From Actinoplanes regularis (GTDB taxonomy: Bacteria > Actinomycetota > Actinomycetes > Mycobacteriales > Micromonosporaceae): a stretch of 64,000 bases of DNA. The notes below the pieces were generated by a model. That model was given only the letters and a program-made list of their open reading frames with translations. It made no database searches and was not told the origin of the DNA. Of the stretch, positions 52,384 through 60,424 are shown piece by piece; the first letter of the stretch is position 1; every line of letters begins with the position of its first letter. Location of the stretch: contig NZ_FZNR01000003.1 of the NCBI RefSeq assembly GCF_900188005.1, forward strand, positions 496,001 through 560,000, given 5' to 3'. The position numbers and the translations under genes are program-made.

Positions 52384-52920
52384 ATGCGTACGGATGACGA
52401 CGAGGTCACGGCTTTCGTCAGGGCGAGTCACAGCCGCCTGCTTCGGGTGGCATTCCTGCTGTGCGGCGACGTCGACCATGCAGAGGACTTGGTGCAGACA
52501 GCGCTGGCCAAGACGATTGTGGCCTGGCCTCGGCTGGACCGTGCGGAAGGTGTCGATGCCTACGTGCAACGGATTTTGGTCAATGTCTATCTGAGCGCTC
52601 GGCGCCGTCGGTCGTGGTGGGAGCGACCGTTTGCTCATATGGTCGAGGAGCCGGCGCGCGACGCGTACGCTGCCGTCGAGCAACGCGACTGGCTGCGCCG
52701 AGCTCTCGATCGGCTGCCGGCCCGCCAGCGCGCCGCAGTGGTGCTGCGCTTCCACCAGGACCTTTCCGAGCAGGCGACAGCGGACGTTCTCGGCTGTTCA
52801 GTGGGCACCGTCAAGAGTCTTTCCTCCCGCGGTCTGCGCACCCTGCGTCAGCAGGCGGACGACAAAGAAGCGGCTTCCCGGCGTGACGGGATCACCGAAG
52901 AAGGGGTGCGATATGCGTAG
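52384..52920 (+). CDS. ECF sigma factor, SigE family
   Basis: A 178-residue extracytoplasmic-function sigma factor. Region 2 is clear (FVRASHSRLLRVAFLLCGD, HAEDLVQTALAKTIVAWPR), as is region 4 (RRALDRLPARQRAAVVLRF, EQATADVLGCSVGTVKSLS). It matches the SigE-type ECF proteins common in Streptomyces and Micromonosporaceae. The stop overlaps the next gene by eight bases. The partner gene encodes a membrane protein, the usual setting for membrane-controlled sigma activity. Confidence 0.92.
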   Translation: MRTDDDEVTAFVRASHSRLLRVAFLLCGDVDHAEDLVQTALAKTIVAWPRLDRAEGVDAYVQRILVNVYLSARRRRSWWERPFAHMVEEPARDAYAAVEQRDWLRRALDRLPARQRAAVVLRFHQDLSEQATADVLGCSVGTVKSLSSRGLRTLRQQADDKEAASRRDGITEEGVRYA

Positions 52921-54187
52921 CGAGACCCAGATACGACAGGGCCTTGCCGAACTCGCCGACACGGTCCGATCCCGCGAAGGCTACGAGGCCAACGTGCGCA
53001 AGCGGGCCCAGCGGATCCGGACTCGCCGCCGAGTCGTCAGCGCCGCCGCCGCAGCGGCCTGCCTTGCGGTGGTGGTCAGCGCGTTCCGGATCCTCGCGCC
53101 GGCCGCCGGGCCGCAGCTGGTGGCCACTCCGCCGGATGGACCGTTTCTGGGCTGGGCCTCTGCAGGCGACGCCTTGGACGCCGGCCTCCTCGCTGAGGCG
53201 GTGAAGGCGTGGGATTCCACCTCGGGGTCCTCTGCCAGCCCGCACTCTGCGGTACGGCCGCTGGTAGCCACGCAGGTGCCCTACTTCGGCCCTGTGGTCG
53301 TGGCCCAAGGGTATGACAGCGATGGTGCGCCGCGGCTGTCGTTCTTCACCGCGGACCGTAGCAATGGGAGCGCGCTGACTCTGCGTGCCGACCGCCCCGC
53401 TCCTGATCCCGCACAGACCCAGGTGGTGAGCCTGGTGAGTTCCCGGCTGACCGGGCCTTCTGGTGTCGCCAGCTCCGACTATTGGGGTACCTACGCCATC
53501 GTGGTGGCGATGCCGGGCCTTACGAAACTGCAGGTGGACACCACAGCGATCGACCAGACGCTGCGCCAAGGTGGCGGTCTCGACAACGGCCGGTTCGTGG
53601 TCGAGGAACTCTCGAATTCCAGCACCGCCCCGACCACGACGATCACCGGCTACGCCGGGACACGCACCGTGTTCAAGACGGCCGGCGAAGGTGGCGCCGT
53701 CGGCGATCCCCTCGCGGTCAGTGCCGCGGTCGTTCACCGCGATCAGCAACAGCTCACGGTGAGTCTCGCCGACGGCCGTACGATTCGGGAAGGTCAGCTG
53801 GCCGTCGCCAGGGACGGGCTGGTGGGTCGCGTGACCGCCGTCGACCAGGACAAGAAGCAGGCCACCATCGCCCTCATCACGTCTACGGCGTTCGTCAGCC
53901 CGGTTTACACCAACATCAGCAACGTCCCCGGCACCGCACATGGCACCGGAGACAAGGTGGTGGTGGAAAACATTCCGCTCGGCGAGAAGAGCATCATCAA
54001 CGAAGGCAACAGGGTCCTCGCGCCTGATCCCGCTCAGCGCAGCGATACCGCAGGCGCTGTCACCATCGGCAGGGCCACCCGCGACAAGCCGAACGACGCC
54101 ACTACGGTCGAGCTCACGCCAACCGTCGATGTCGCCAAGTTGACCGAGGTGCAGATCATGACGCCGCCGGCCGCCGCAAGCCGCTAA
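52913..54187 (+). CDS. Membrane-anchored protein partner of the sigma factor
   Basis: A 424-residue protein starting at the ATG at 52913, inside the sigma factor's last codons. It has a cytoplasmic N-terminus of about 40 residues (RQGLAELADTVRSREGYEA), one transmembrane segment (AAAAAACLAVVVSAFRIL) and an extracellular part. The latter half contains beta-rich segments like the MreC core (GRTIREGQLAVARDGLVGR, VTAVDQDKKQATIALIT). The layout fits a sigma-regulating membrane protein, but I see no zinc anti-sigma motif. The anti-sigma role is inference. Confidence 0.65.
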   Translation: MRSETQIRQGLAELADTVRSREGYEANVRKRAQRIRTRRRVVSAAAAAACLAVVVSAFRILAPAAGPQLVATPPDGPFLGWASAGDALDAGLLAEAVKAWDSTSGSSASPHSAVRPLVATQVPYFGPVVVAQGYDSDGAPRLSFFTADRSNGSALTLRADRPAPDPAQTQVVSLVSSRLTGPSGVASSDYWGTYAIVVAMPGLTKLQVDTTAIDQTLRQGGGLDNGRFVVEELSNSSTAPTTTITGYAGTRTVFKTAGEGGAVGDPLAVSAAVVHRDQQQLTVSLADGRTIREGQLAVARDGLVGRVTAVDQDKKQATIALITSTAFVSPVYTNISNVPGTAHGTGDKVVVENIPLGEKSIINEGNRVLAPDPAQRSDTAGAVTIGRATRDKPNDATTVELTPTVDVAKLTEVQIMTPPAAASR

Positions 54188-54193
54188 CACGAA

Positions 54194-54224
54194 CGGGCGC
54201 GGGAAGCACCAAGCTTCCCGCGCC
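54194..54224. terminator. Bidirectional terminator hairpin
   Basis: Perfect 13-bp arms GGGCGCGGGAAGC (54194-54206) and GCTTCCCGCGCCC (54212-54224) with a 5-base loop, between convergent genes ending at 54187 and 54246. Confidence 0.8.
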
Positions 54225-54245
54225 CGCCCATCTATCGCTGAGCGA

Positions 54246-54896
54246 TCAAGGATTTCGCACCCGACCGTTGCCGTCGACGTATTCGTAGACGCCGCTCGAG
54301 CCCCCACCGGAACCGAAACCGAAGAAGAAGTAGTAGGTCGTGCCACGCGCCGTACCCGACCAGCAGTACGAGCGCGCCTCGTTGTCGCGCGGCACAGCCA
54401 CCCGGCCAAGGCTCGGGTCGTTGGGACCCGACACATCCCTGTGCAACGTTACTCCGAACGAGTTCTGGGCGGCGCCAGGGTTCAAGACCGTCTTGATCTT
54501 GATGTCCATGCAGACGCGAGTTCCGTCCGCCTTGAATAGGCGACTCGGAATCCCGTACGACACGTCGTCGAGCTTGAAATCGAACGGCAGTGACGACGCT
54601 GCCGCCGCAGCGGCACGAGCGCTGGCGGCATCGGTTGCGCCACCTTCTCGGTACACATCAACCGGGCCTTGCGCCGGCGGCAACTCCTTGAGGACCTCCA
54701 TCGTCACGTTAGGCGGCAGCTCCTCCGCTGCGGCCGTGTCCGAGTGGTTGATCCGAGCAGCGTCCTCCGCCACGCTGACCGCCGAACCACGGCTGTTAGC
54801 GGGTTCAGCCGCAACGGCGGGAGCAGCCAGGGGCAGCACCCCCAGCGCAGCAGCCACACCGACACCGGCAAGCCTTGAAACCTTACTCTTGAGCAT
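54246..54896 (-). CDS. Secreted protein of unknown function
   Basis: A 216-residue protein with a clear signal peptide: basic KSKVSRLAG, hydrophobic VGVAAALGVLPLAAP and a cleavage-like AVAAEP. The mature part has a Ser/Ala-rich helix, then a beta-rich domain (FKLDDVSYGIPSRLFKADG, CMDIKIKTVLNP) and an aromatic/Gly stretch near the end (YYFFFGFGSGGGSSGVYEY). The ATG at 54896 is preceded by GGAAGGG. Two cysteines could form a disulfide. No family recognised. Confidence 0.7.
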   Translation of the reverse strand: MLKSKVSRLAGVGVAAALGVLPLAAPAVAAEPANSRGSAVSVAEDAARINHSDTAAAEELPPNVTMEVLKELPPAQGPVDVYREGGATDAASARAAAAAASSLPFDFKLDDVSYGIPSRLFKADGTRVCMDIKIKTVLNPGAAQNSFGVTLHRDVSGPNDPSLGRVAVPRDNEARSYCWSGTARGTTYYFFFGFGSGGGSSGVYEYVDGNGRVRNP

Positions 54897-55117
54897 CCTG
54901 CCCTTCCTCCCCATCACGTGGAGTGATCGACGACCAGCATGCCAAGGAATAACAATGGTCTTCAATGAAATTAGGCCTCGATCGGCAATGCGAAAGGTCA
55001 CCGCAGACGGGACAGCAGAAGACTGCCCAGCGTGTTATTGCGCTGGAGCGCATCTGACAAATCATGGCAGGCCCGGGCCGGGGTTCGCGCAGAGCCAGAT
55101 CATGATCGAGACGATAA
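54897..55117. other. Upstream region of the secreted protein gene
   Basis: About 220 bases, AT-richer than average, probably holding the promoter of the secreted protein gene. No gene seen. Confidence 0.4.
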
Positions 55118-55300
55118 TTACCGTTGCCTCATAACGGTCTTTGAGCCTGTCGTATATCTGGTTGCGACCGCCCGGAACTGCTTGAGTCGGTTGAAGACTC
55201 GTTCTACTCGGTTGTGGTCCGTGTACCGCAGCGGGTTGAAGGCTGTTGGCCGGCCGCCACGAGAACCCTTACGAGCCCGGCTTCCGCGCACGTCATCGCA
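55118..55300 (-). pseudogene. IS5-family transposase C-terminal remnant
   Basis: Minus-strand translation reads TIPECDDVR, KGSRGGRPTAFNPLRY, then NRVERVFNRLKQFRAVATRY, which is the characteristic C-terminal end of IS5-family transposases (GSRGGRPP, VER-x-FNRLKQWR, ATRYDK). Only about 60 codons remain and the catalytic Asp residues are missing. A scar of an old insertion. Confidence 0.8.
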
Positions 55301-55403
55301 TTCTGGGATGGTGCGCGGGATCCGCCGGAGGCGTCGACAGGCCGCAAGATGCCGCTGTACCAGGTGGTTGCCTTGGCGGGGGCGGTCGTCACCTGGAGCA
55401 ACG

Positions 55404-55565
55404 TCGCCGAAGGTAAGCAAGACGGCACCCGACGTCCTCCTGCTCGCCGCGCAACTGCTGAGCGTGCCGTCAAAACGGTGCCGGGCCTACGTAGACTCCG
55501 ACACCGGCATTGCTGCCGCCCTCGCGGCCGGAATGCCGGTCTGCAACGTCCGAATACGAGATTAT
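55404..55565 (+). pseudogene. HAD-family hydrolase remnant
   Basis: Plus-strand translation gives KTAPDVLLLAAQLLSVPSKR then YVDSDTGIAAALAAGMPVC, which matches the conserved K-PAPD and EDS-x-x-GI-x-AA-x-AAGM segments of beta-phosphoglucomutase-like HAD phosphatases. The catalytic N-terminal DxD part is absent, and upstream the frame runs into antisense IS DNA. It is a truncated gene, perhaps broken by the neighbouring IS remnant. Confidence 0.7.
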
Positions 55566-55635
55566 GGTGACGTGAGTAGCATTTCGGGGTTCGTGAAGTG
55601 GGATTTGTCTCTCGGGCTCGCCGCTATCTTGCGTG

Positions 55636-56166
55636 TTAATAAAGTTCGGCGGGCCATGCCTGCAACAGGTAGCGTTCCCGACCGTCCAAGGTACGTAAGT
55701 GTGCGCGGAATTCGTCGAACGATGCGGTCGAGTGTTGCATGGTGATCCGTTCGACCTCGGCTCTGGTGTCGTTGCCGCGGGCGTAGGCACGCAGGTTGAT
55801 GCGGGTTGTTCCGGGTGGCAGCGTGAGCTCACGTTGCCCGTGGGGGTCGAGCGGAATCGGGCCGTCGCCGGTGTTCTCGATGAGTAGTCGCCCGGTTGGG
55901 CAGGTCAGGGTGACTTCGTGGCGTTCGTCCCAGTCGGTGGCAGCGGCGGGTTCGGTGTCCCAGACTTCCAGGGTGATGTGGACGGAGACGGCGCGTTGTG
56001 TGGTCTGGAGGTAGGCCCGGTGGGTAGTGGCGGCGATCATCGTCTTGCGGGATGCCGCGAGGGCGGTCGAGTCGTCGGGGTCTTCGCCGAGCACGTCCGG
56101 GTCGTGCAGGAAGAAACTGCCGTATTCGGCCAGTCGTTGCAGTGTGGCGTGAGCGAGTCTCGGCAT
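55636..56166 (-). CDS. Hypothetical protein (176 aa)
   Basis: No recognised family. The product is alpha/beta (MPRLAHATLQRLAEYGSFF at the start, then strands HITLEVWDTE, HEVTLTCPTGRLLIENTG, TTRINLRAYARG) and ends with a helix and aromatic tail. The ATG at 56166 is chosen because the longer frame crosses the terminator of the upstream operon. It follows the ricin/NucA-NucB pair on the same strand after that terminator. A role linked to the nuclease, such as protection, is possible but not supported by sequence. Confidence 0.6.
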   Translation of the reverse strand: MPRLAHATLQRLAEYGSFFLHDPDVLGEDPDDSTALAASRKTMIAATTHRAYLQTTQRAVSVHITLEVWDTEPAAATDWDERHEVTLTCPTGRLLIENTGDGPIPLDPHGQRELTLPPGTTRINLRAYARGNDTRAEVERITMQHSTASFDEFRAHLRTLDGRERYLLQAWPAELY

Positions 56167-56182
56167 GTCGTCGCACGTTACC

Positions 56183-56223
56183 GCAGCGGTGGGGCCGAAC
56201 GGTTGATTCGACCCCACCGCTGC
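56183..56223 (-). terminator. Terminator of the ricin/NucA-NucB operon
   Basis: Perfect 12-bp arms GCAGCGGTGGGG (56183-56194) and CCCCACCGCTGC (56212-56223), starting 5 bases after the nuclease stop on the minus strand. Confidence 0.75.
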
Positions 56224-56227
56224 GCTG

Positions 56228-57535
56228 TCACGGTGTGATGTTCACGGTGAACGCGTCGGTGTCGAGGACTCGTTGGTTGCTGTAGAAGGCGCCGAGTCTG
56301 CTGCCGGCGAGTTGATTGTCGTCGCCCGGAATCAGTCGTGCTGAGGAGCGTGGCCGCTGCGGGTCGGTGGTTCCGGTGACGGCTCCTTCTTGGGTACTGG
56401 CGAAGGGATATTCGTCGCAGTCGAGGCCGGTCTCGTCGTAGGGACCCCAGGTGTCGATGCAGAAGCCGATGGAGGCGGCGCGGTTGTCCTTCTTGAGCGC
56501 CTCGTTGAACATGCGGTGTAGTGGATCCTCCGCGGTCTTGCCGGGAACCGACTTGCCCAGCCAGGCGGGGAAGGTCCGTTCAGGGCGGTTCTGCGCGTCG
56601 TAGATGTGCAGGGCGCTGTCGCGGATCTGTGGGTCGCTCATCGACAAGGCGAAGGACGGCAGGTAGCGGGGAAAGACCGTACCGTGCTGAGCGGCAACAC
56701 CGCGACCGGAGTCGAAACGAACCTCGGTCGTGAAGATGCTGGGCTGGATCGACGGCTTGATCGGCAGACTGCCGAGGGTGAGATCGAGGCCGAGCGACTT
56801 CGTAACTTGTGCGTCGGGCCCCACGCCGGTTCCGTTGGGGCTGGTCACGGTGATCACCTGGCCGGAGTCACGGGCCCACCCATCGACCGTGTCAACGTGC
56901 GAGTCGGCCGAGCACGTCACGTCAGTCATTGCGGCGCAGCCGAAGAAATCGAATGCGATCCGCTGGTTCGGCCAATCGATGACGTTGCCAGGAATAGTCG
57001 ATACCGAGATTTCCTCGACGAAGATGTGGTACTGGACTTCCCGGGTGCCGTTGGAGGCTACGCCGAGGATCCACAGGTTGAAGTGGATCTCGCCGGCCGG
57101 TTCGCCGGTCTGCTGTCGTACGACGATGCCGCCGGCCTGGGCGCCTACCTGGTACAGGCACTGCTCGAAGCGGCTGCGCACCCATCCGACCGGTTTCACG
57201 TTGGCCGCGCCTTGCGCAGTGGCGCAGGCTGACCGCAGCGCCGCCACGTCCGGTATGGCCAGGGCGGCCCGGTTGGGCCGCGAGCGAAGCGCGACCATGT
57301 TGGCGACGAGCGTCTTACGCGCCGCTGAGCTGATCGGATAGTCCGGTCCCACGAACGCCAAGTCGTTGCCGGCGGCGGCGTGGGCCGGTGCCGATATCAC
57401 AGCCATGCCGAGAAGGGTCAGGAGGACGACGAGACATCGTGCGAGACGGGTCTGCTGGAACGGTGCGGATCGTTCGGTCATGCCGATGGCCTTTCCGAAT
57501 CTGCGGATCATGGCGAGGGCTGCTGCCGCGCTCAT
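56228..57535 (-). CDS. Secreted NucA/NucB-type deoxyribonuclease domain protein
   Basis: A 435-residue exported protein with a NucA/NucB nuclease domain at the C-terminus: GFCIDTWGPYDETG, the hallmark LDCDEYPFASTQEG, and DNQLAGSRLGAFY near the end. The acidic DE and E residues fit the catalytic pattern of NucB. A signal peptide is present (RLARCLVVLLTLLGMAVIS, then APAHAA). The middle 250 residues are a beta-rich region without a name. The ATG at 57535 overlaps the stop of the upstream ricin-domain gene (ATGA), so the two are co-translated. It would degrade extracellular DNA for nutrition, development or competition. Confidence 0.85.
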   Translation of the reverse strand: MSAAAALAMIRRFGKAIGMTERSAPFQQTRLARCLVVLLTLLGMAVISAPAHAAAGNDLAFVGPDYPISSAARKTLVANMVALRSRPNRAALAIPDVAALRSACATAQGAANVKPVGWVRSRFEQCLYQVGAQAGGIVVRQQTGEPAGEIHFNLWILGVASNGTREVQYHIFVEEISVSTIPGNVIDWPNQRIAFDFFGCAAMTDVTCSADSHVDTVDGWARDSGQVITVTSPNGTGVGPDAQVTKSLGLDLTLGSLPIKPSIQPSIFTTEVRFDSGRGVAAQHGTVFPRYLPSFALSMSDPQIRDSALHIYDAQNRPERTFPAWLGKSVPGKTAEDPLHRMFNEALKKDNRAASIGFCIDTWGPYDETGLDCDEYPFASTQEGAVTGTTDPQRPRSSARLIPGDDNQLAGSRLGAFYSNQRVLDTDAFTVNITP

Positions 57536-59337
57536 CGCGTGGCCTGGGGGCAGTCCGCGCCGAGGCAGGCGTAGAGCAGAACAGAGCGCGCGGCGTCGTA
57601 GACCATCACGTAGCCGTCGTAGGTGTTCTCCGCGTTGGCGCCGAACCCGTGGACCCGGTCGTTGCCGGTCATGACGTGGACCTGACTTCCGGCTGGCAGG
57701 GTGGGCAATTCGGCACGCAGTCTCGCATCCAGTGCGGCCACCGGCCGGCTGGTCGATGACGTCGGTGCGGCAGCCGGCGCCAGGTGGCGCGATACCGCTC
57801 GGCGGGCTTGGTCCAGCGATATCGGCACTGCGGTAGCGCGGCTTACGTCTGGTGAGCTGCAGATCCGGCGCGCGGACACACAGTCCTGTAGCCCTGCAAC
57901 AGTGTCGAGGCATGTGTCCGGCGACTTCTCCAGGCAATCGCGTAGCGCTTGCTGGTTGACTCCGCCGACCGTGCCTGCCGCGGTGGTGGCCGTCGGGTGG
58001 GGCGGAGCGAGGGCGGTCAGCCCGGAGCCGGTGCGGGGCACCTTGACCGACATGTAGTCGACGGTGACGGGTGTGGTGTTTCGGGTGACCAGGCCGGTGG
58101 TCATACACCACGGCGGCGCGTTGAACTCGGACCACAGCGGGTCGGCGTCGGTGGGCAGGGCGCTGCACGTCTTGGGTTCGGTGCGGCTCGTTTCGGTGAG
58201 GTATGGCCGGTGCCATACGCCGCTGACGTCGTACAACTGCAGGCGGTTCTGGAAGGCCTCAGCCGTGGAAACGCTGCTCGGGTTGGCGACGGCCAGGTTG
58301 GCGTAGGCGTCACGGAATTGGGCGCCTTCCTGCCGGGTGGTGGTGCCGACGAGGTTGAAGTCGTAGAGCACGTCCCACTGGCCGCCGGCTGCGGTCGGCA
58401 TCAGCATGTAGCTGTGATTTCGACCGTCCGCGGCGGTACCGCCCTCGCTGTTGAGCACGCTGTGATATTCCTGGCCGCCCGGTCCCCATTCGGTCCAGTA
58501 CGGGTGCACCACTGCCGCGTTCTGCACTAGGGCTTGGTGCAGGCCGAACTCGATGCCGTCGGCTTGGTTATCCTCGTTCGACGAGTTCCGGCTGCGTAGC
58601 TCGATGAAGTTGTCCAGGTCGTTGGGCTGTGTTCGGGCCTCCGGGGTGTAGGAGGCGGGCAGGTTGCGCCAGGTGCCGAACGCGCCGGTCATCGGCATCG
58701 ATCCACTCACGCACAGACCCGTGAGCAGTCGCTGGTTACTGCGCCGATCACAGCTGAACGTGCCGTACCGCAACTTCCACCGCTGCCACCACGCCGTACT
58801 GGCGGAGTTGCACGTGCTCACGCGCAACGGCGCGTTCGCCGCGGTAGAGCCACCCGCCAGGTCGAGGCACCGGTAGTCGGCCATGTTCTGCAGCTGTACG
58901 CCGCCGTTCGGCGCTGTCGCTGGCACGGTCCACAGCTGGGCGACCTCGTTGCTGCATGCCTTGGCGATGACCGGTGAGTTGTTGGCGGTTGCGGTGCGGC
59001 CCAGACACTGCCCGGTCTGCGCATTCTTGATCTTGTATCCGGCGGTGATCTCCTCCTCCACGTAGATGGTCATGTCCAGAGTCCACCGCTGGGCCAGTAT
59101 CGTCGTGCCGCTGACACCCGCGGTGTACGGCGCCGCCACCACCGCCGTGGAGCTCGACGTGCCCGACGAGAGCACCCGCAGGTCACTGTCGGATCCGAGG
59201 CCGATAGCGACCTGGCCGGTGGGAAGGGCGGCCCAGGCCTGCGGAGCCGCGGCGACCACGCCGGTGCCGACGCCTACCAGCACCGCCAACGCTGAGGTGA
59301 GCCAACGGACCCTGGTGCTTCTCCTGGCTGCTGTCAC
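57532..59337 (-). CDS. Secreted ricin-B-lectin domain protein
   Basis: A 601-residue exported protein. The GTG at 59337 opens a signal peptide (TAARRSTRVRWLTSALAVL into VGVGTGVVAAAPQAWA) with AGAGGA upstream. Residues about 60-180 form a ricin-type trefoil lectin (GYKIKNAQTGQCLGR, AQLWTVPA, NMADYRCLDLAGG, WWQRWKLR). The next 250 residues hold an unrecognised domain (IEFGLHQALVQNAAVVHPY, WDVLYDFNLVGTT). The C-terminal part has several Cys and ends with a small beta region. It is directly coupled to the NucA/NucB gene and may bind a glycan surface for the nuclease. Confidence 0.8.
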   Translation of the reverse strand: MTAARRSTRVRWLTSALAVLVGVGTGVVAAAPQAWAALPTGQVAIGLGSDSDLRVLSSGTSSSTAVVAAPYTAGVSGTTILAQRWTLDMTIYVEEEITAGYKIKNAQTGQCLGRTATANNSPVIAKACSNEVAQLWTVPATAPNGGVQLQNMADYRCLDLAGGSTAANAPLRVSTCNSASTAWWQRWKLRYGTFSCDRRSNQRLLTGLCVSGSMPMTGAFGTWRNLPASYTPEARTQPNDLDNFIELRSRNSSNEDNQADGIEFGLHQALVQNAAVVHPYWTEWGPGGQEYHSVLNSEGGTAADGRNHSYMLMPTAAGGQWDVLYDFNLVGTTTRQEGAQFRDAYANLAVANPSSVSTAEAFQNRLQLYDVSGVWHRPYLTETSRTEPKTCSALPTDADPLWSEFNAPPWCMTTGLVTRNTTPVTVDYMSVKVPRTGSGLTALAPPHPTATTAAGTVGGVNQQALRDCLEKSPDTCLDTVAGLQDCVSARRICSSPDVSRATAVPISLDQARRAVSRHLAPAAAPTSSTSRPVAALDARLRAELPTLPAGSQVHVMTGNDRVHGFGANAENTYDGYVMVYDAARSVLLYACLGADCPQATR

Positions 59338-59534
59338 GAAGCCGTGTCCTCTCTGCCAGACGAACGACACGAGGGCACACAGCATCAGGAAACCGCTATA
59401 CGCGGAACGATAGACATCTACCCCCGTGGATGTATGCGATGAAGCCAACCAGACATCACGAGTCCGCGCCACCCCATAACACGCGATTGTCGATCAGTTC
59501 CCCAATAGACCCGTATCGGCTACTCTGCGGCACT

Positions 59535-60077
59535 ATGACGTGGTCGCAGTGGGCGAGGCAGCGATGGCCGGACCTCCTCCTGCTGGCCGCTGGAGTCCTG
59601 CTGGTCATCGACAGCTTCCTGCCGTGGTACGCCGTACGATGGTCCACGCTGGAAATCAACACCGGTCGCGTCAGTGAGCACGCCGTCACCGCATCCGCAT
59701 GGTCCAGTTCCACCGGATGGTCGGCCGCAATCCTGCTTTCCCTCGCCGCTGTCGCCGCGTGCCTGTCCGGCACTTCACGCGCCCGTCTGCGACCCATGGC
59801 GCGCTACATCAGCATGTCGCTGGCGGTCATCGCCGTCACCGTCACGATCGCCACCTGGGCGAGCATCCCATCCACGTCTCCGGCACAGGGCGAAGCGCTC
59901 ACCTTCCGGCCGCTGCCGCCCGCCGGCACCCAACTCGGCAATATCACCCGAGACTCTCTAACCGCCGGGCCATCTAACGTAACCACCGGTTTCTACGCCG
60001 GGCTCGCCTTCATGCTGACCATCATGCTCTGTCTCATCCCCGCCTTCCGCCGTGATCGAAGCGCTACCCGAGGTTGA
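59535..60077 (+). CDS. Membrane protein (about 4 transmembrane segments)
   Basis: A 180-residue integral membrane protein: segments near 11-30 (WPDLLLLAAGVLLVIDSFL), 60-80 (WSAAILLSLAAVAACLSG), 90-110 (ISMSLAVIAVTVTIATW) and 150-170 (FYAGLAFMLTIMLCLIPAF). One extracellular loop lies between 30 and 55. The ATG at 59535 starts just before the first segment. It is divergent from the ricin-domain gene. No family recognised. Confidence 0.7.
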   Translation: MTWSQWARQRWPDLLLLAAGVLLVIDSFLPWYAVRWSTLEINTGRVSEHAVTASAWSSSTGWSAAILLSLAAVAACLSGTSRARLRPMARYISMSLAVIAVTVTIATWASIPSTSPAQGEALTFRPLPPAGTQLGNITRDSLTAGPSNVTTGFYAGLAFMLTIMLCLIPAFRRDRSATRG

Positions 60078-60374
60078 ATGGCCGAGGGTGAGTTGATCAA
60101 GAACGTTGGGTAGAACGCCAAGCCGGTCTCGCGAGAAACGTATCCAGCAGGAAAGGCTGGTACTGCAGGCTCTTGAGGTGGCTGCCCACGATCGCGGCGA
60201 GGTCGCCGATCCCGCGTTTGACTCTCCATCAAACCCGGGGCTTGACATTTGCCGCCTGGGTATTGCGCGGCGATCAGAGCTGCGGCCGCGACGGCTCGTG
60301 GGAGGGGAGGGCCGTTTTGATGCCACCAGGGTTCATGGCGGTCGCTGACTCCTTGACCTTGGCGGAAAGGGAAA
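60078..60374. other. Gene-free stretch
   Basis: About 300 bases between convergent genes. Overlapping open frames exist on both strands, none with a family signature or ribosome binding site. It may be a decayed gene, but I could not name one. Confidence 0.4.
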
Positions 60375-60408
60375 CGCCTCGGGACCGAGATGGATTGGTC
60401 CCGAGGCG
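60375..60408 (-). terminator. Terminator of the FG-GAP gene
   Basis: Perfect 12-bp arms CGCCTCGGGACC (60375-60386) and GGTCCCGAGGCG (60397-60408) with a 10-base loop, about 17 bases beyond the stop on the minus strand, followed by TTTCCCTTTCC. Confidence 0.85.
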
Positions 60409-60424
60409 CTGTTTTGGTGAAGGT

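Noticed and set aside
55032..55745. A single 237-residue plus-strand gene
   Set aside because: The frame crosses antisense IS5 DNA before reaching the HAD-like segment, so it joins two unrelated remnants.
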